Source: Microcoleus sp. bin48.metabat.b7b8b9.023
Lineage (GTDB): Bacteria > Cyanobacteriota > Cyanobacteriia > Cyanobacteriales > Microcoleaceae
Length of the DNA: 64,000 nt
Reading direction: 5' to 3'
Assembly: GCF_013299185.1 (NCBI RefSeq)
Contig: NZ_JAAFKG010000004.1
Coordinates: 124,001 to 188,000 of the forward strand
Shown: one piece after another, positions 45,554 to 53,358 of the stretch
Position numbering within the stretch: position 1 is the first letter of the stretch
How the letters are laid out: each line of letters begins with the position of its first letter
The notes under the pieces: model-generated
Told to the model about the DNA's origin: nothing
Seen by the model: the letters and a program-made list of their open reading frames with translations, nothing else
Database searches by the model: none
Translations under genes and position numbers: made by a program

Positions 45554-46327
45554 CTAAAGTCCTGACTGTATTTTCTTCTGCCTTATTATACTTAGGATTC
45601 GCAACAAATTCTGATTTAGAATTTCATACCCCTGTACGTTAAAGTGCAGTTCATCGCGTTTATATTGCGGCAAGATTTTGCCCTGACTATCGCCAAGAAT
45701 CGGGAATGTATCAAACACTATAACTTTATCTCCCGCTAAGGTAGCGATGTAGGTATTGACTTCTTGAATTGCCCGACTTATATCATCAGACCAAAAAGGC
45801 TTGCGTTCTAGTGGCACTTCTCCGACCGGGAAAATAGTAGTCACGATTACTACTGCACCTAGATTCTTAGATTCTTCGACAATTCGCTTAATATTTGCTT
45901 GACAATTAGCAACGATCGCATTTCTGCTTTCTGGAAACAAGGGAATGGTTTTCAGATCGTTGACACCAACTTGGATAATTACAATTTTGGGCTTTAAGGA
46001 ACTCACATGATAGGCAAATCTCTCGATCGCCTGAACAGAGGTTTGAGAACCAATTCCCCGGTTAATAAACTCATATTCACCGAGATTGGGTGATGTCCAA
46101 CTGGCGGCCCTGGAGTCACCAAAGAAAACCACTCGGGTTTGCTTGGTATTAGTAGCTGGCTGGGCATTGATGGGATGGTTGGTCAATCCCAGAGGATCTA
46201 AACGAGTTTGATTGAGTTCGCGATAATACTGTTTGGCTCGACCCAAAAGCAGAATATTTAGGAAAATTGAACTTCCTAGGACTAATAAAAGTGCGATCGA
46301 CAGAATAGTAGGTTTGCTCACTGCCAT
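45554..46327 (-). CDS. SGNH/GDSL-family hydrolase
   Basis: 257 aa. An N-terminal hydrophobic segment (ILSIALLLVLGSSIFLNILLL) is a signal anchor. The catalytic blocks are present: Ser in VVFFGDSRAASW, Gly in NRGIGSQTSVQ, Asn in IIQVGVNDLK, and Asp/His in KRDELHFNVQGYEIL. Such enzymes are esterases, often removing acetyl groups from polysaccharide. The start is taken at ATG 46327, since the TTG at 46348 adds only seven residues before it. Its terminal sequence overlaps the GGACTAAAGTCC hairpin near 45550. Confidence 0.88.
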   Translation of the reverse strand: MAVSKPTILSIALLLVLGSSIFLNILLLGRAKQYYRELNQTRLDPLGLTNHPINAQPATNTKQTRVVFFGDSRAASWTSPNLGEYEFINRGIGSQTSVQAIERFAYHVSSLKPKIVIIQVGVNDLKTIPLFPESRNAIVANCQANIKRIVEESKNLGAVVIVTTIFPVGEVPLERKPFWSDDISRAIQEVNTYIATLAGDKVIVFDTFPILGDSQGKILPQYKRDELHFNVQGYEILNQNLLRILSIIRQKKIQSGL

Positions 46328-46389
46328 GTTTTTAGGATTTGAGTGCAATTTGCTCTCACATTTTATGAAAAATTAAGATGGATATACTA

Positions 46390-46720
46390 CAATACGGTTT
46401 ACTTAACGCTTTTGATAAATTTCATCTGACGATTTTTGGATTATAAAGAGGTGAAATAGATCTTAAGAAGATTTTACCGCAGAGAACGCAGAGAACACAG
46501 AGAGGGGAGGGACAAAAGGTTTTTTTACGACATCCAAAACCCTCGCAATACTCTTCCCTCTGCGCCCTCTGCGCCCTCTGTGGTTCAAAACTCTTCTCTT
46601 GATGGAGTGGATTATAATTTAATACGGTTTACTTAACGCTTTTGATGAATTTCATCTGACGATTTTCTGGCAATACAGCCATTTTGGGCAAGTCAGATTT
46701 TTCTTAAGTAAACTGTATTG
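46390..46720. mobile_element. Non-autonomous element with 17-bp inverted ends and 10-bp target duplication
   Basis: The ends read CAATACGGTTTACTTAA and TTAAGTAAACTGTATTG, one mismatch in 17. The segment is flanked by direct GGATATACTA at 46380-46389 and 46721-46730. A second copy of the left 50 bp occurs inside at 46621-46670, so one element seems partly duplicated or nested. The centre holds the CGCAGAGAAC nonamer-like repeats (46482-46510) and their inverted form (46559-46590). No coding frame. Confidence 0.75.
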
Positions 46721-46767
46721 GGATATACTAGCGATATTTAGCTGCACAGGTATCCATTCATCCTCAG

Positions 46768-47103
46768 TTATGTTCCTTCAAATTCTCCCATTGCTCCCAG
46801 CCGAATAGTGATTAACTCTACATCGGTTAACGCTTCATGCGCTCCTTGTCTTGTTCCTTTTGGGGTTGTCCAAAAGCATCCCGCTTCACACACTCGATCG
46901 CCCGTTTTAAGACTACCCGAAACGACGAACACATACTCATCAGCCGGATGAGTATGAACTGGAATAATTGTACCTTGCTTCATCTTCAAGCGATGAATCG
47001 ATCCTTGTGGCACAGGCTCAGCTAATACCACCCAACTTGTCCCAGGAAACACCGATAAATCAGCGAATTGCTGTGTGGATAAGTCTTGAAAATTTTGAGT
47101 CAT
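46768..47103 (-). CDS. Cupin-domain protein
   Basis: 111 aa. Cupin motif 1 is present as IPVHTHPADEYVFVVSGSL (metal-binding HTH-E pattern), with CEAGCFWTTPKGTRQGAH as motif 2. It resembles ChrR-like cupins. The ATG at 47103 has GAGG nine bases upstream; an ATG at 47130 would add nine residues. Substrate or ligand unknown. Confidence 0.85.
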   Translation of the reverse strand: MTQNFQDLSTQQFADLSVFPGTSWVVLAEPVPQGSIHRLKMKQGTIIPVHTHPADEYVFVVSGSLKTGDRVCEAGCFWTTPKGTRQGAHEALTDVELITIRLGAMGEFEGT

Positions 47104-47139
47104 CGGTTTTATCCTCACCGTGCTGTACATCTATTATAC

Positions 47140-47198
47140 CGATCGCCCTTACAACTCCCGCAATCCATGCCCAACCACAATACTTAATAAAAACTTTA
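47140..47198. repeat. 59-bp dispersed repeat, copy B
   Basis: Second copy of the repeat at 44656-44714, in the same orientation, here upstream of the cupin gene start. Confidence 0.85.
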
Positions 47199-47296
47199 CA
47201 AAAGTTACCATGTTGGCCAACACGAGTTAGAGTTATCCTATAAAATCCAGCAATCCTGCAAAGCGTCAACCTTCCCGTCACTTATCTAGTGGTTCG

Positions 47297-48442
47297 ATGA
47301 CTCACATCCAAAGCACCAAAACCGCCACCCCTACTGCAATTTATTCCTTGACAATTGCTCCAGCCTGTGTATTGCGCGGTCAAAACGCCCTCGCACAAGC
47401 CGGAGATGCGATCGCCCGTTTCGGAAAGCGGCCCCTAATAGTCGGCGGTAGCAACTCCCTCGCCACGGCGCAACCCTACCTGCAACCAATCCTCGAACAG
47501 CAGCAATTAGAATCCGCGCAAACAGCCTACGGCAACGATTGCAGCGAAAGAAGCCTCGAAACCCTCCGCGCAGCCGTCCAAACCCACAAAGCCGACTTCA
47601 TCATCGGTGTCGGTGGCGGCAAAGCCTTGGATGCAGCCAAACTTCTCGCCCATCAGTGCCAAATTGCGATCGTCACCATCCCCACATCAGCAGCCACCTG
47701 CGCCGCTTGGACAGCACTTTCTAATATTTATTCCGAACAAGGTGCCTTTCAATACGATGTCACATTAGCCAGATGTCCCGATTTATTGATACTCGACTAC
47801 GGCTTAATTCAAACAGCACCGCAGCGGACATTAGTAGCAGGAATTGGAGATGCGATCGCCAAATGGTACGAAGCATCAGTCAGCAGCGGACACTCCGAAC
47901 AAACTCTGATAATTTCTGCCGTCCAACAAGCTAGAATCCTGCGCGATATCCTGTTCCAAAAATCAGCCGCCGCCCTCAAAGAACCAGGTAGCGAAACCTG
48001 GCAAGAAGTCACAGACGCCGCCGTATTGCTAGCAGGAGTAATCGGCGGAATTGGTGGCGCCCAATGTCGCACTGTCGCCGCCCACGCCGTCCACAACGGC
48101 CTAACTCATCTATTAGCAAGTCACGGCACATTGCACGGCGAAAAAGTTGCCTACGGCATATTAGTGCAACTGCGGCTAGAAGAAATTCTGCAAAACAATC
48201 AACTAGCAGCAACCGCCAGACAGCAACTGCTAAAATTCTACGCCGAGATTGGATTGCCCCAAACTTTAGAAGACTTAGGACTCGGAGACGTTAGCCTCAC
48301 ACAATTGCAGCGCGCCGCCGAAATAGCCTGCTATCCCAATTCCGACATCCACAGACTCCCATTTAAAGTCGTTCCCGAACAATTAATGGCAGCAATGGTT
48401 TCTACCACCGCACCTGTGGGAGAATTGAAAATCAAGAATTAA
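47297..48442 (+). CDS. Iron-containing alcohol dehydrogenase-family oxidoreductase (GldA-like)
   Basis: 381 aa. The NAD site GVGGGKALDAAKLLA and PTSAATCAAWT are family hallmarks, together with metal ligands Asp185 (GIGDAIAKWYE), a His in VAAHAVHNGLTHLL and a His in HGTLHGEKVAYG. Fold and motif order match glycerol dehydrogenase and relatives, but the substrate is not determined by sequence alone. The 3' end is duplicated downstream at 48532-48583. Confidence 0.85.
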   Translation: MTHIQSTKTATPTAIYSLTIAPACVLRGQNALAQAGDAIARFGKRPLIVGGSNSLATAQPYLQPILEQQQLESAQTAYGNDCSERSLETLRAAVQTHKADFIIGVGGGKALDAAKLLAHQCQIAIVTIPTSAATCAAWTALSNIYSEQGAFQYDVTLARCPDLLILDYGLIQTAPQRTLVAGIGDAIAKWYEASVSSGHSEQTLIISAVQQARILRDILFQKSAAALKEPGSETWQEVTDAAVLLAGVIGGIGGAQCRTVAAHAVHNGLTHLLASHGTLHGEKVAYGILVQLRLEEILQNNQLAATARQQLLKFYAEIGLPQTLEDLGLGDVSLTQLQRAAEIACYPNSDIHRLPFKVVPEQLMAAMVSTTAPVGELKIKN

Positions 48443-48650
48443 AACAGTTTGTAGTAAGGACTTTAGTCCTTAAAAGGTTGCCCGAGAAAGGACTTCAGTC
48501 CTTACTACGAACCAGGCAAAATCCGATGTTTTCTACCGCACCACTTGTGGGACAATTAAAAATTAAGAATTAAAACAGTTTTTTAAGGACTACAGTCCTT
48601 AAAAAACTGCGTCAGAAAGGACTGAAGTCCTTACTACAAACCCGAAAAAC
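48401..48650. repeat. Duplicated gene 3' end with hairpin repeats
   Basis: The last ~45 bp of the dehydrogenase gene (48401-48445) recur at 48532-48583 with a period of 131 bp, the copy keeping the AAGAATTAAAACAGTTT junction. Each unit ends in GGACTTTAGTCC/GGACTTCAGTCC hairpins with the flanks GTAGTAAGGACT and AGTCCTTACTAC, forming stems of about 15 bp. Confidence 0.8.
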
Positions 48651-48673
48651 AACTAATAACTGATACACAAAAA

Positions 48674-49858
48674 ATGACTTTGGATTGGATTAGCCCTGCT
48701 GACAGGTTGCAAAAACTACCGCCCTACGTATTTGCCCGTCTCGACGAACTCAAAGCCCGCGCCCGCGAACAAGGACTAGATTTAATAGACTTAGGAATGG
48801 GAAACCCCGACGGTGCGACTCCGCAACCGGTAGTAGAAGCCGCCATCGCAGCTATCCAAAATTCTGCAAATCACGGCTATCCGCCCTTTGAAGGAACTGC
48901 CAGTTTTCGCCGTACAATTACCAAATGGTACAGCCGCCGCTACAATGTTGAACTCGATCCAGAAGGGGAAGCATTACCTTTGTTGGGTTCCAAAGAAGGC
49001 TTAGCACATTTTGCGATCGCCTATATCAATCCCGGCGACTTAGTATTAGTACCGAGTCCCGCTTATCCCGTATTATTTCGCGGCCCAATCATCGCCGGTG
49101 CCAAAGTTCACAACATCATCCTCAAACCAGAGAATGACTGGGTAATTGACCTAGGTTCCATCCCTGACAGCGTAGCCGAACAAGCCAAAATACTCTACTT
49201 TAATTATCCCAGCAATCCGACCGGAGCAACGGCCCCCCGCGAATTTTACAAAGATATTGTTGCTTTCGCGCACAAACATCAAATTTTGTTGGTGCACGAC
49301 TTGTGTTATGCGGAATTAGCCTTTGACGGCTATCAACCGACAAGTTTATTAGAAATTCCCGGCGGCAAAGAAATTGGAGTCGAATTTCACACCATGTCAA
49401 AAACCTACAATATGGCCGGCTGGCGAGTCGGTTTTGTAGTTGGAAACAGCCGGATCATTCAAGGTTTGCGGACGTTAAAAACTAACTTAGATTACGGCAT
49501 ATTTTCTGCCTTGCAAGCAGCAGCAGAAACAGCGTTGCAATTACCAGATAGTTACTTGCACGAAGTGCAGGAACGCTACCGCACTCGCCGCGATTTTATG
49601 GTTGCAGGATTGGCAGAATTGGGGTGGAATATTCCTAAACCTCTGGCTGCAATGTATCTTTGGGTTCCTTGCACTCCGGGCATGAGTTCGACGGATTTTG
49701 CTCTGAATGTTTTGCAAAAAACTGGTGTGGTTGTCACTCCTGGTAATGCTTTCGGCCCTGGCGGTGAAGGATATGTGAGGGTTAGTTTGATTGCAGATTG
49801 CGATCGACTGGGAGAAGCTTTGCGACGTTTGAAACAAGCAAACATTCGCTATCAATAG
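48674..49858 (+). CDS. Class I/II PLP aminotransferase (AlaC-like)
   Basis: 394 aa fold-type I aminotransferase. LPPYVFARLDELKARAREQG and DLGMGNPDGATPQPV match E. coli AlaC-type alanine transaminases. The PLP lysine is Lys243 in HTMSKTYNMAGWR; YFNYPSNPTGA and HDLCYAELAFDG are the usual cofactor regions. Substrate could be alanine, aspartate or LL-diaminopimelate; dapF lies 2 kb away but is not co-transcribed. A convergent gene follows, with a 167-bp repeat array between. Confidence 0.88.
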   Translation: MTLDWISPADRLQKLPPYVFARLDELKARAREQGLDLIDLGMGNPDGATPQPVVEAAIAAIQNSANHGYPPFEGTASFRRTITKWYSRRYNVELDPEGEALPLLGSKEGLAHFAIAYINPGDLVLVPSPAYPVLFRGPIIAGAKVHNIILKPENDWVIDLGSIPDSVAEQAKILYFNYPSNPTGATAPREFYKDIVAFAHKHQILLVHDLCYAELAFDGYQPTSLLEIPGGKEIGVEFHTMSKTYNMAGWRVGFVVGNSRIIQGLRTLKTNLDYGIFSALQAAAETALQLPDSYLHEVQERYRTRRDFMVAGLAELGWNIPKPLAAMYLWVPCTPGMSSTDFALNVLQKTGVVVTPGNAFGPGGEGYVRVSLIADCDRLGEALRRLKQANIRYQ

Positions 49859-50345
49859 TCATTGGTCATTGGTCATTAGTGCATATTATATCCAGTCAAT
49901 TTCCCCTAATAAGATTGGTTCGTAGTGAGAACTTTAGTCCTCTGAATTATAAGGACTAAAGTCCTCACTACAAACCGTACACATGACTGATGATTATAAA
50001 ATTTTAATTTGTTCGCTATCAATAGTCATTGGTCATTGGTCATTAGTGCATATTATATCCAGTCAATTTCCCCTAATAAGATTGGTTCGTAGTGAGAACT
50101 TTATTCCTCTGAATTATAAGGACTAAAGTCCTCACTACAAACCGTACACATGACTGATGATTATAAAATTTTAATTTGTTCGCTATCAATAGTCATTGGT
50201 CATTGGTCATTAGTGCATATTATATCCAGTCAATTTCCCCTAATAAGATTGGTTCGTAGTGAGAACTTTATTCCTCTGAATTATAAGGACTAAAGTCCTC
50301 ACTACAAACCGTACACATGACTGATGATTATAACTTTTTAATTTG
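49845..50345. repeat. Three tandem 167-bp units spanning a convergent gene gap
   Basis: Units start at 49845, 50012 and 50179, with an exact period of 167 bp; unit one starts within the aminotransferase's last codons (TTCGCTATCAATAG). Each unit contains TCATTGGTCATTGGTCATTA heptamers, a hairpin (GTAGTGAGAACTTTA... TAAAGTCCTCACTAC), and ends with the reverse of the next gene's last codons (TTTTAATTTG). Units two and three share CTTTATTCC where unit one has CTTTAGTCC. The junctions carry TTCG. Confidence 0.95.
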
Positions 50346-51479
50346 TTCGATCGCCCAGTTGAACGTTTCCATAACTTGCTGGAGGGCAAATTCGTCTTCC
50401 AAAGTAGATAAAGCCAGACTCGGCGACCTTCTCTCGCCCGGTTCTGTAGGTAGCGAAAGACCGATCGAACTTAGCTTATTTCTCAATTCCAGCCAATTTT
50501 GTTCAGCATTAAATGGCGGTTGGGAACCGTAATCGTCAGCAGAAATCTCCATTCTGCCAGCAATATCTACAGTGAATAACTGATATGGTTTTCTGCCCCT
50601 GTGATGCAACCCGGCCGCGAAACCCCCGTAGGTGTCCCCCGTTCCCCAATGGATTTGAATTTCGGGTTCTTGACTTTTCGCCCAAAGGTATATCGATCTT
50701 GCCATTTGCGCCTCGTCCGCGCCTTGTCTGGCTTTGATTTCCGCAAAAAATGACGATTCATCCCAGCGCCTTCTTTCGCGCATTGCGTTGGATTTTTTAT
50801 GCTGTGCTTCGGCTGTCTGACCGATAACTCTGGGAACCAAGGTTCTCAAACCATCTTCACTTACATATTGCTTAATTTCCAGGGCCAAAACTTCAAGCGG
50901 ATCCATTTGTTCGTTGAGAAATTCCACAACTCGGCGCATTTCAGCGGAAATCTCGTCTGCTACAAATACTAAGCGAATTTTACCGGCTTGCAAATTAGTT
51001 TTAACTTTCTGCCAAAATAGGTCTTCATTAGCATCCGCACCGAGAAACTCTTCAAAAATCTGTTCGGGATCGCGACCCCGATCGCGACAATTGGCTTCAA
51101 ACAGAGCAATAATTGAATCTATTGGCCAGTAAACCAACGCATTAGCAGCATAGTCGATCGACTGACCCAAAACTTTTTGCCGGAGTGCAGCATTAGGAGT
51201 GCGCCTGACATCCACCAAAGTAGGAACTGCATTTTGGTCGAGAAACAAGTGATCCAGCGACCACTGGACGGCACTTTCCTCATCGGTGGACACTGCTGCT
51301 TCCCGTGAAATTAACAGCCACTTCCGCGCCGTCGCCCGATCGATTTGATCTCCGGCAATCAGATTAGGATAAGTTACAAGCAAGTCTTGTAACTGGTCTT
51401 CCGAGTCGTAGGGCTGTTCCATCATTTCTACCAGCCTGTCGTCGTCCTGAATCAGATAAATACCTCCAGCCATGCACAT
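50328..51479 (-). CDS. PD-(D/E)XK nuclease-like protein of unknown role
   Basis: 383 aa. LQDLLVTYPNLIAGDQI, then PTLVDVRRTPNAALRQKVLGQ and SIDYAANALVYWP, follow the layout of a PD-(D/E)XK domain in which an EVK-type motif sits in the second strand. Here that motif reads DVRR, so Glu and Lys are replaced by Asp and Arg. A C-terminal extension includes VLALEIKQYVSEDG and IHWGTGDTYGGFAAGLHHRG. It may be a degenerate or divergent nuclease. No methyltransferase or defence gene adjoins it. Its 3' end is part of the 167-bp array. Confidence 0.65.
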   Translation of the reverse strand: MCMAGGIYLIQDDDRLVEMMEQPYDSEDQLQDLLVTYPNLIAGDQIDRATARKWLLISREAAVSTDEESAVQWSLDHLFLDQNAVPTLVDVRRTPNAALRQKVLGQSIDYAANALVYWPIDSIIALFEANCRDRGRDPEQIFEEFLGADANEDLFWQKVKTNLQAGKIRLVFVADEISAEMRRVVEFLNEQMDPLEVLALEIKQYVSEDGLRTLVPRVIGQTAEAQHKKSNAMRERRRWDESSFFAEIKARQGADEAQMARSIYLWAKSQEPEIQIHWGTGDTYGGFAAGLHHRGRKPYQLFTVDIAGRMEISADDYGSQPPFNAEQNWLELRNKLSSIGLSLPTEPGERRSPSLALSTLEDEFALQQVMETFNWAIEQIKKL

Positions 51480-51786
51480 CCACCTACTTAGTTTTAGATT
51501 TTAGATTTTAGATTTTAGAATTCAGGCTGATTTATTAGTTATTAGTCATTAGTCATTAGTTATTAGTTATTAGTTATTAGTCAATGAATTCAGAAGGTGC
51601 AAGGGATTATTCATTCATCATTCTTCATAATTAAAGAATTAAAGAAAAATTTGGAATTCAAGAATTTTCCTTGTTTGTCAATTCCACAAAAAACTCCTTC
51701 TGACTGATGACTAATCATAACTGACTAATGACTAATGACTAATCACAACAGTCAACTGTCAACTGACAACTGTCAACTGACAACTG
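51480..51786. other. Intergenic simple-repeat region
   Basis: 307 bp made mostly of TAGATTT iterations (51495-51515), TTATTAGTCATTAG iterations (51535-51580), GACTAATGACTAATGAC iterations (51720-51742) and CAACTGTCAACTGACAACTG arrays (51750-51812), the last running into the dapF coding end. No gene is seen. Confidence 0.7.
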
Positions 51787-52644
51787 TCAACTGACAACTG
51801 ACAACTGACTAAGACAACCAGTAAATACTTGCTGTGCTGGCCCAGTCATGTAAATCCGCCCAGAAACTTCTGCCCATTCGATTTCCAAAACGCCACCTGG
51901 GAGTTCAACAGCAGTTGTTCGATCGCACTTTCCGACCAACACCCCAGCCACCACAGCAGCACAAGCACCAGTCCCACAAGCTAGAGTAACACCTGCGCCC
52001 CTTTCCCACACACGCATTTTTATGTAGTCCCGTCGTATAACTTGAATAAATTCAGTATTTGTACGCTGCGGGAAGGCTGGATGGTGCTCGAATTGAGGCC
52101 CCACAGTTTCCAAAGCCACAGCCGAAACATCGTCTACAAAGGTAATGCAGTGAGGATTTCCCATGCTGACGCAGGTAACAGACCAAGATTTATCGGCAAC
52201 TTCGATCGGCACATCTATCACTTTGGCATCTGTTGCAGCCAAAGTTGTCGGAATTTCCGCAGCCATTAGCCGGGGAAGTCCCATATCCACCTTAACCTGA
52301 CCGTCCGATCGCAATTCGGGGCTAATCACACCCGCCAGAGTGTGAATGCGATACTCAGTTTTTGCTTTCTCACCTTCCAAATCGGCGATAAACTTAGCCA
52401 AACAGCGAATCCCGTTGCCGCACATTTCCGGTTCCGAACCGTCGGAGTTAAAAATCCGCATCGTATAGTCAGTGCCGTTTTGACCCGGAAGAGCAAAAAT
52501 CACGCCGTCTGCGCCGATCCCAAAATGTCGATCGCACATGGACACAGCTTGTTCAGGTGTTAAAACTGGTTCTGAGGAGTGGCGGTTGTCAATCAGAATA
52601 AAATCATTGCCCAGTCCGTGATACTTCGCAAATTCGATCGGCAT
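51787..52644 (-). CDS. dapF: Diaminopimelate epimerase
   Basis: 285 aa. It converts LL- to meso-diaminopimelate for lysine and peptidoglycan. The catalytic cysteines are in [11 protein letters not shown] and LACGTGACA; start [15 protein letters not shown] is the usual N terminus, so ATG 52644 is chosen and an upstream 51-codon extension is rejected because it is encoded by repeats. The last residues (SQLSVVS) come from the heptamer array, which has intruded into the 3' end. A further array lies about 15 bp upstream of the start. Confidence 0.95.
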   Translation of the reverse strand: MPIEFAKYHGLGNDFILIDNRHSSEPVLTPEQAVSMCDRHFGIGADGVIFALPGQNGTDYTMRIFNSDGSEPEMCGNGIRCLAKFIADLEGEKAKTEYRIHTLAGVISPELRSDGQVKVDMGLPRLMAAEIPTTLAATDAKVIDVPIEVADKSWSVTCVSMGNPHCITFVDDVSAVALETVGPQFEHHPAFPQRTNTEFIQVIRRDYIKMRVWERGAGVTLACGTGACAAVVAGVLVGKCDRTTAVELPGGVLEIEWAEVSGRIYMTGPAQQVFTGCLSQLSVVS

Positions 52645-52658
52645 AAAAACAAACCTCT

Positions 52659-52691
52659 GTTGACAGTTGACAGTTGACAGTTGACAGTTAA
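52659..52691. repeat. Heptamer array upstream of dapF
   Basis: About four TTGACAG units 15-45 bp upstream of the dapF start on the minus strand, in its expected leader. It is followed by GCAGTTGAC-containing palindromic segments to about 52790. Confidence 0.8.
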
Positions 52692-52899
52692 TAGTTGACC
52701 CAACGACTGCGTTTATCCGCGCTGCCAAAGGGCGATCGGGTAAAGCAGTTGACCCTGCGGCTGCGCGAACCCGCAAGCAGTTGACAGTCGATCGCAAAAA
52801 AATGACTAATGCTGTTCGCGAGCGGGGACGCTCGCACTAATGACCGATGACTAATGACTAATGATTAATGACCAATGACCAATTTACCCATTTCCCACT

Positions 52900-53112
52900 A
52901 TGTCAGAATTTGAGACCGGATTGCCCAGCGTTCGCTTAATACAAAGCTACATCAAAGACAAAGAAAAGTTAGAGATCAAACTCATGACAGGCGACTTGCT
53001 AGCCGGCAGAATTTTTTGGCAGGATCATAGCTGTATTTGCCTCCTCGATGCCTCAGAAACACAAATTCTGATCTCGCGATCGGCCATTGCTTATCTCAAA
53101 CCCAACGCCTGA
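52900..53112 (+). CDS. hfq: Cyanobacterial-type Hfq RNA-binding protein
   Basis: 70 aa. GLPSVRLIQSYIKDKEKLEI and LMTGDLLAGRIFWQDHSCIC match cyanobacterial Hfq proteins, which keep the Sm fold but lack some canonical RNA-binding residues; in Synechocystis Hfq acts with type IV pili and motility (family knowledge). ISRSAIAYLKP is the Sm2-like end. No ribosome site is clear. It is divergent from dapF across a 255-bp repeat-rich spacer. Confidence 0.88.
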   Translation: MSEFETGLPSVRLIQSYIKDKEKLEIKLMTGDLLAGRIFWQDHSCICLLDASETQILISRSAIAYLKPNA

Positions 53113-53301
53113 GGAAACGGGGAGAGGGAAAGAGGGGGAAAATCTTTCCTGTTCCCTCTTCCTTCCATCCGTTACATCCCCTACAGGCTCCCGTCTTCCG
53201 TCTTCCCTCTTCCCTCTGACGAATAACGTTCGATCGCGAGGACAGCACCGATGCCCAATGCCCAATGCCCCATCCCTCCGCTTCGCTTTGGCGAATGCCC
53301 A

Positions 53302-53358
53302 ATGACAACTGACAACTGTCAACTGTCAACTGTCAACTGTCAACTGACAACTGACTAA
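53302..53358. repeat. Heptamer array (CAACTGT/CAACTGA)n before the antiporter stop
   Basis: About seven units ending at the stop codon region of the minus-strand antiporter gene. Preceded by GATGCCCAATGCCCAATG-type short repeats at 53250-53300. Confidence 0.85.
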
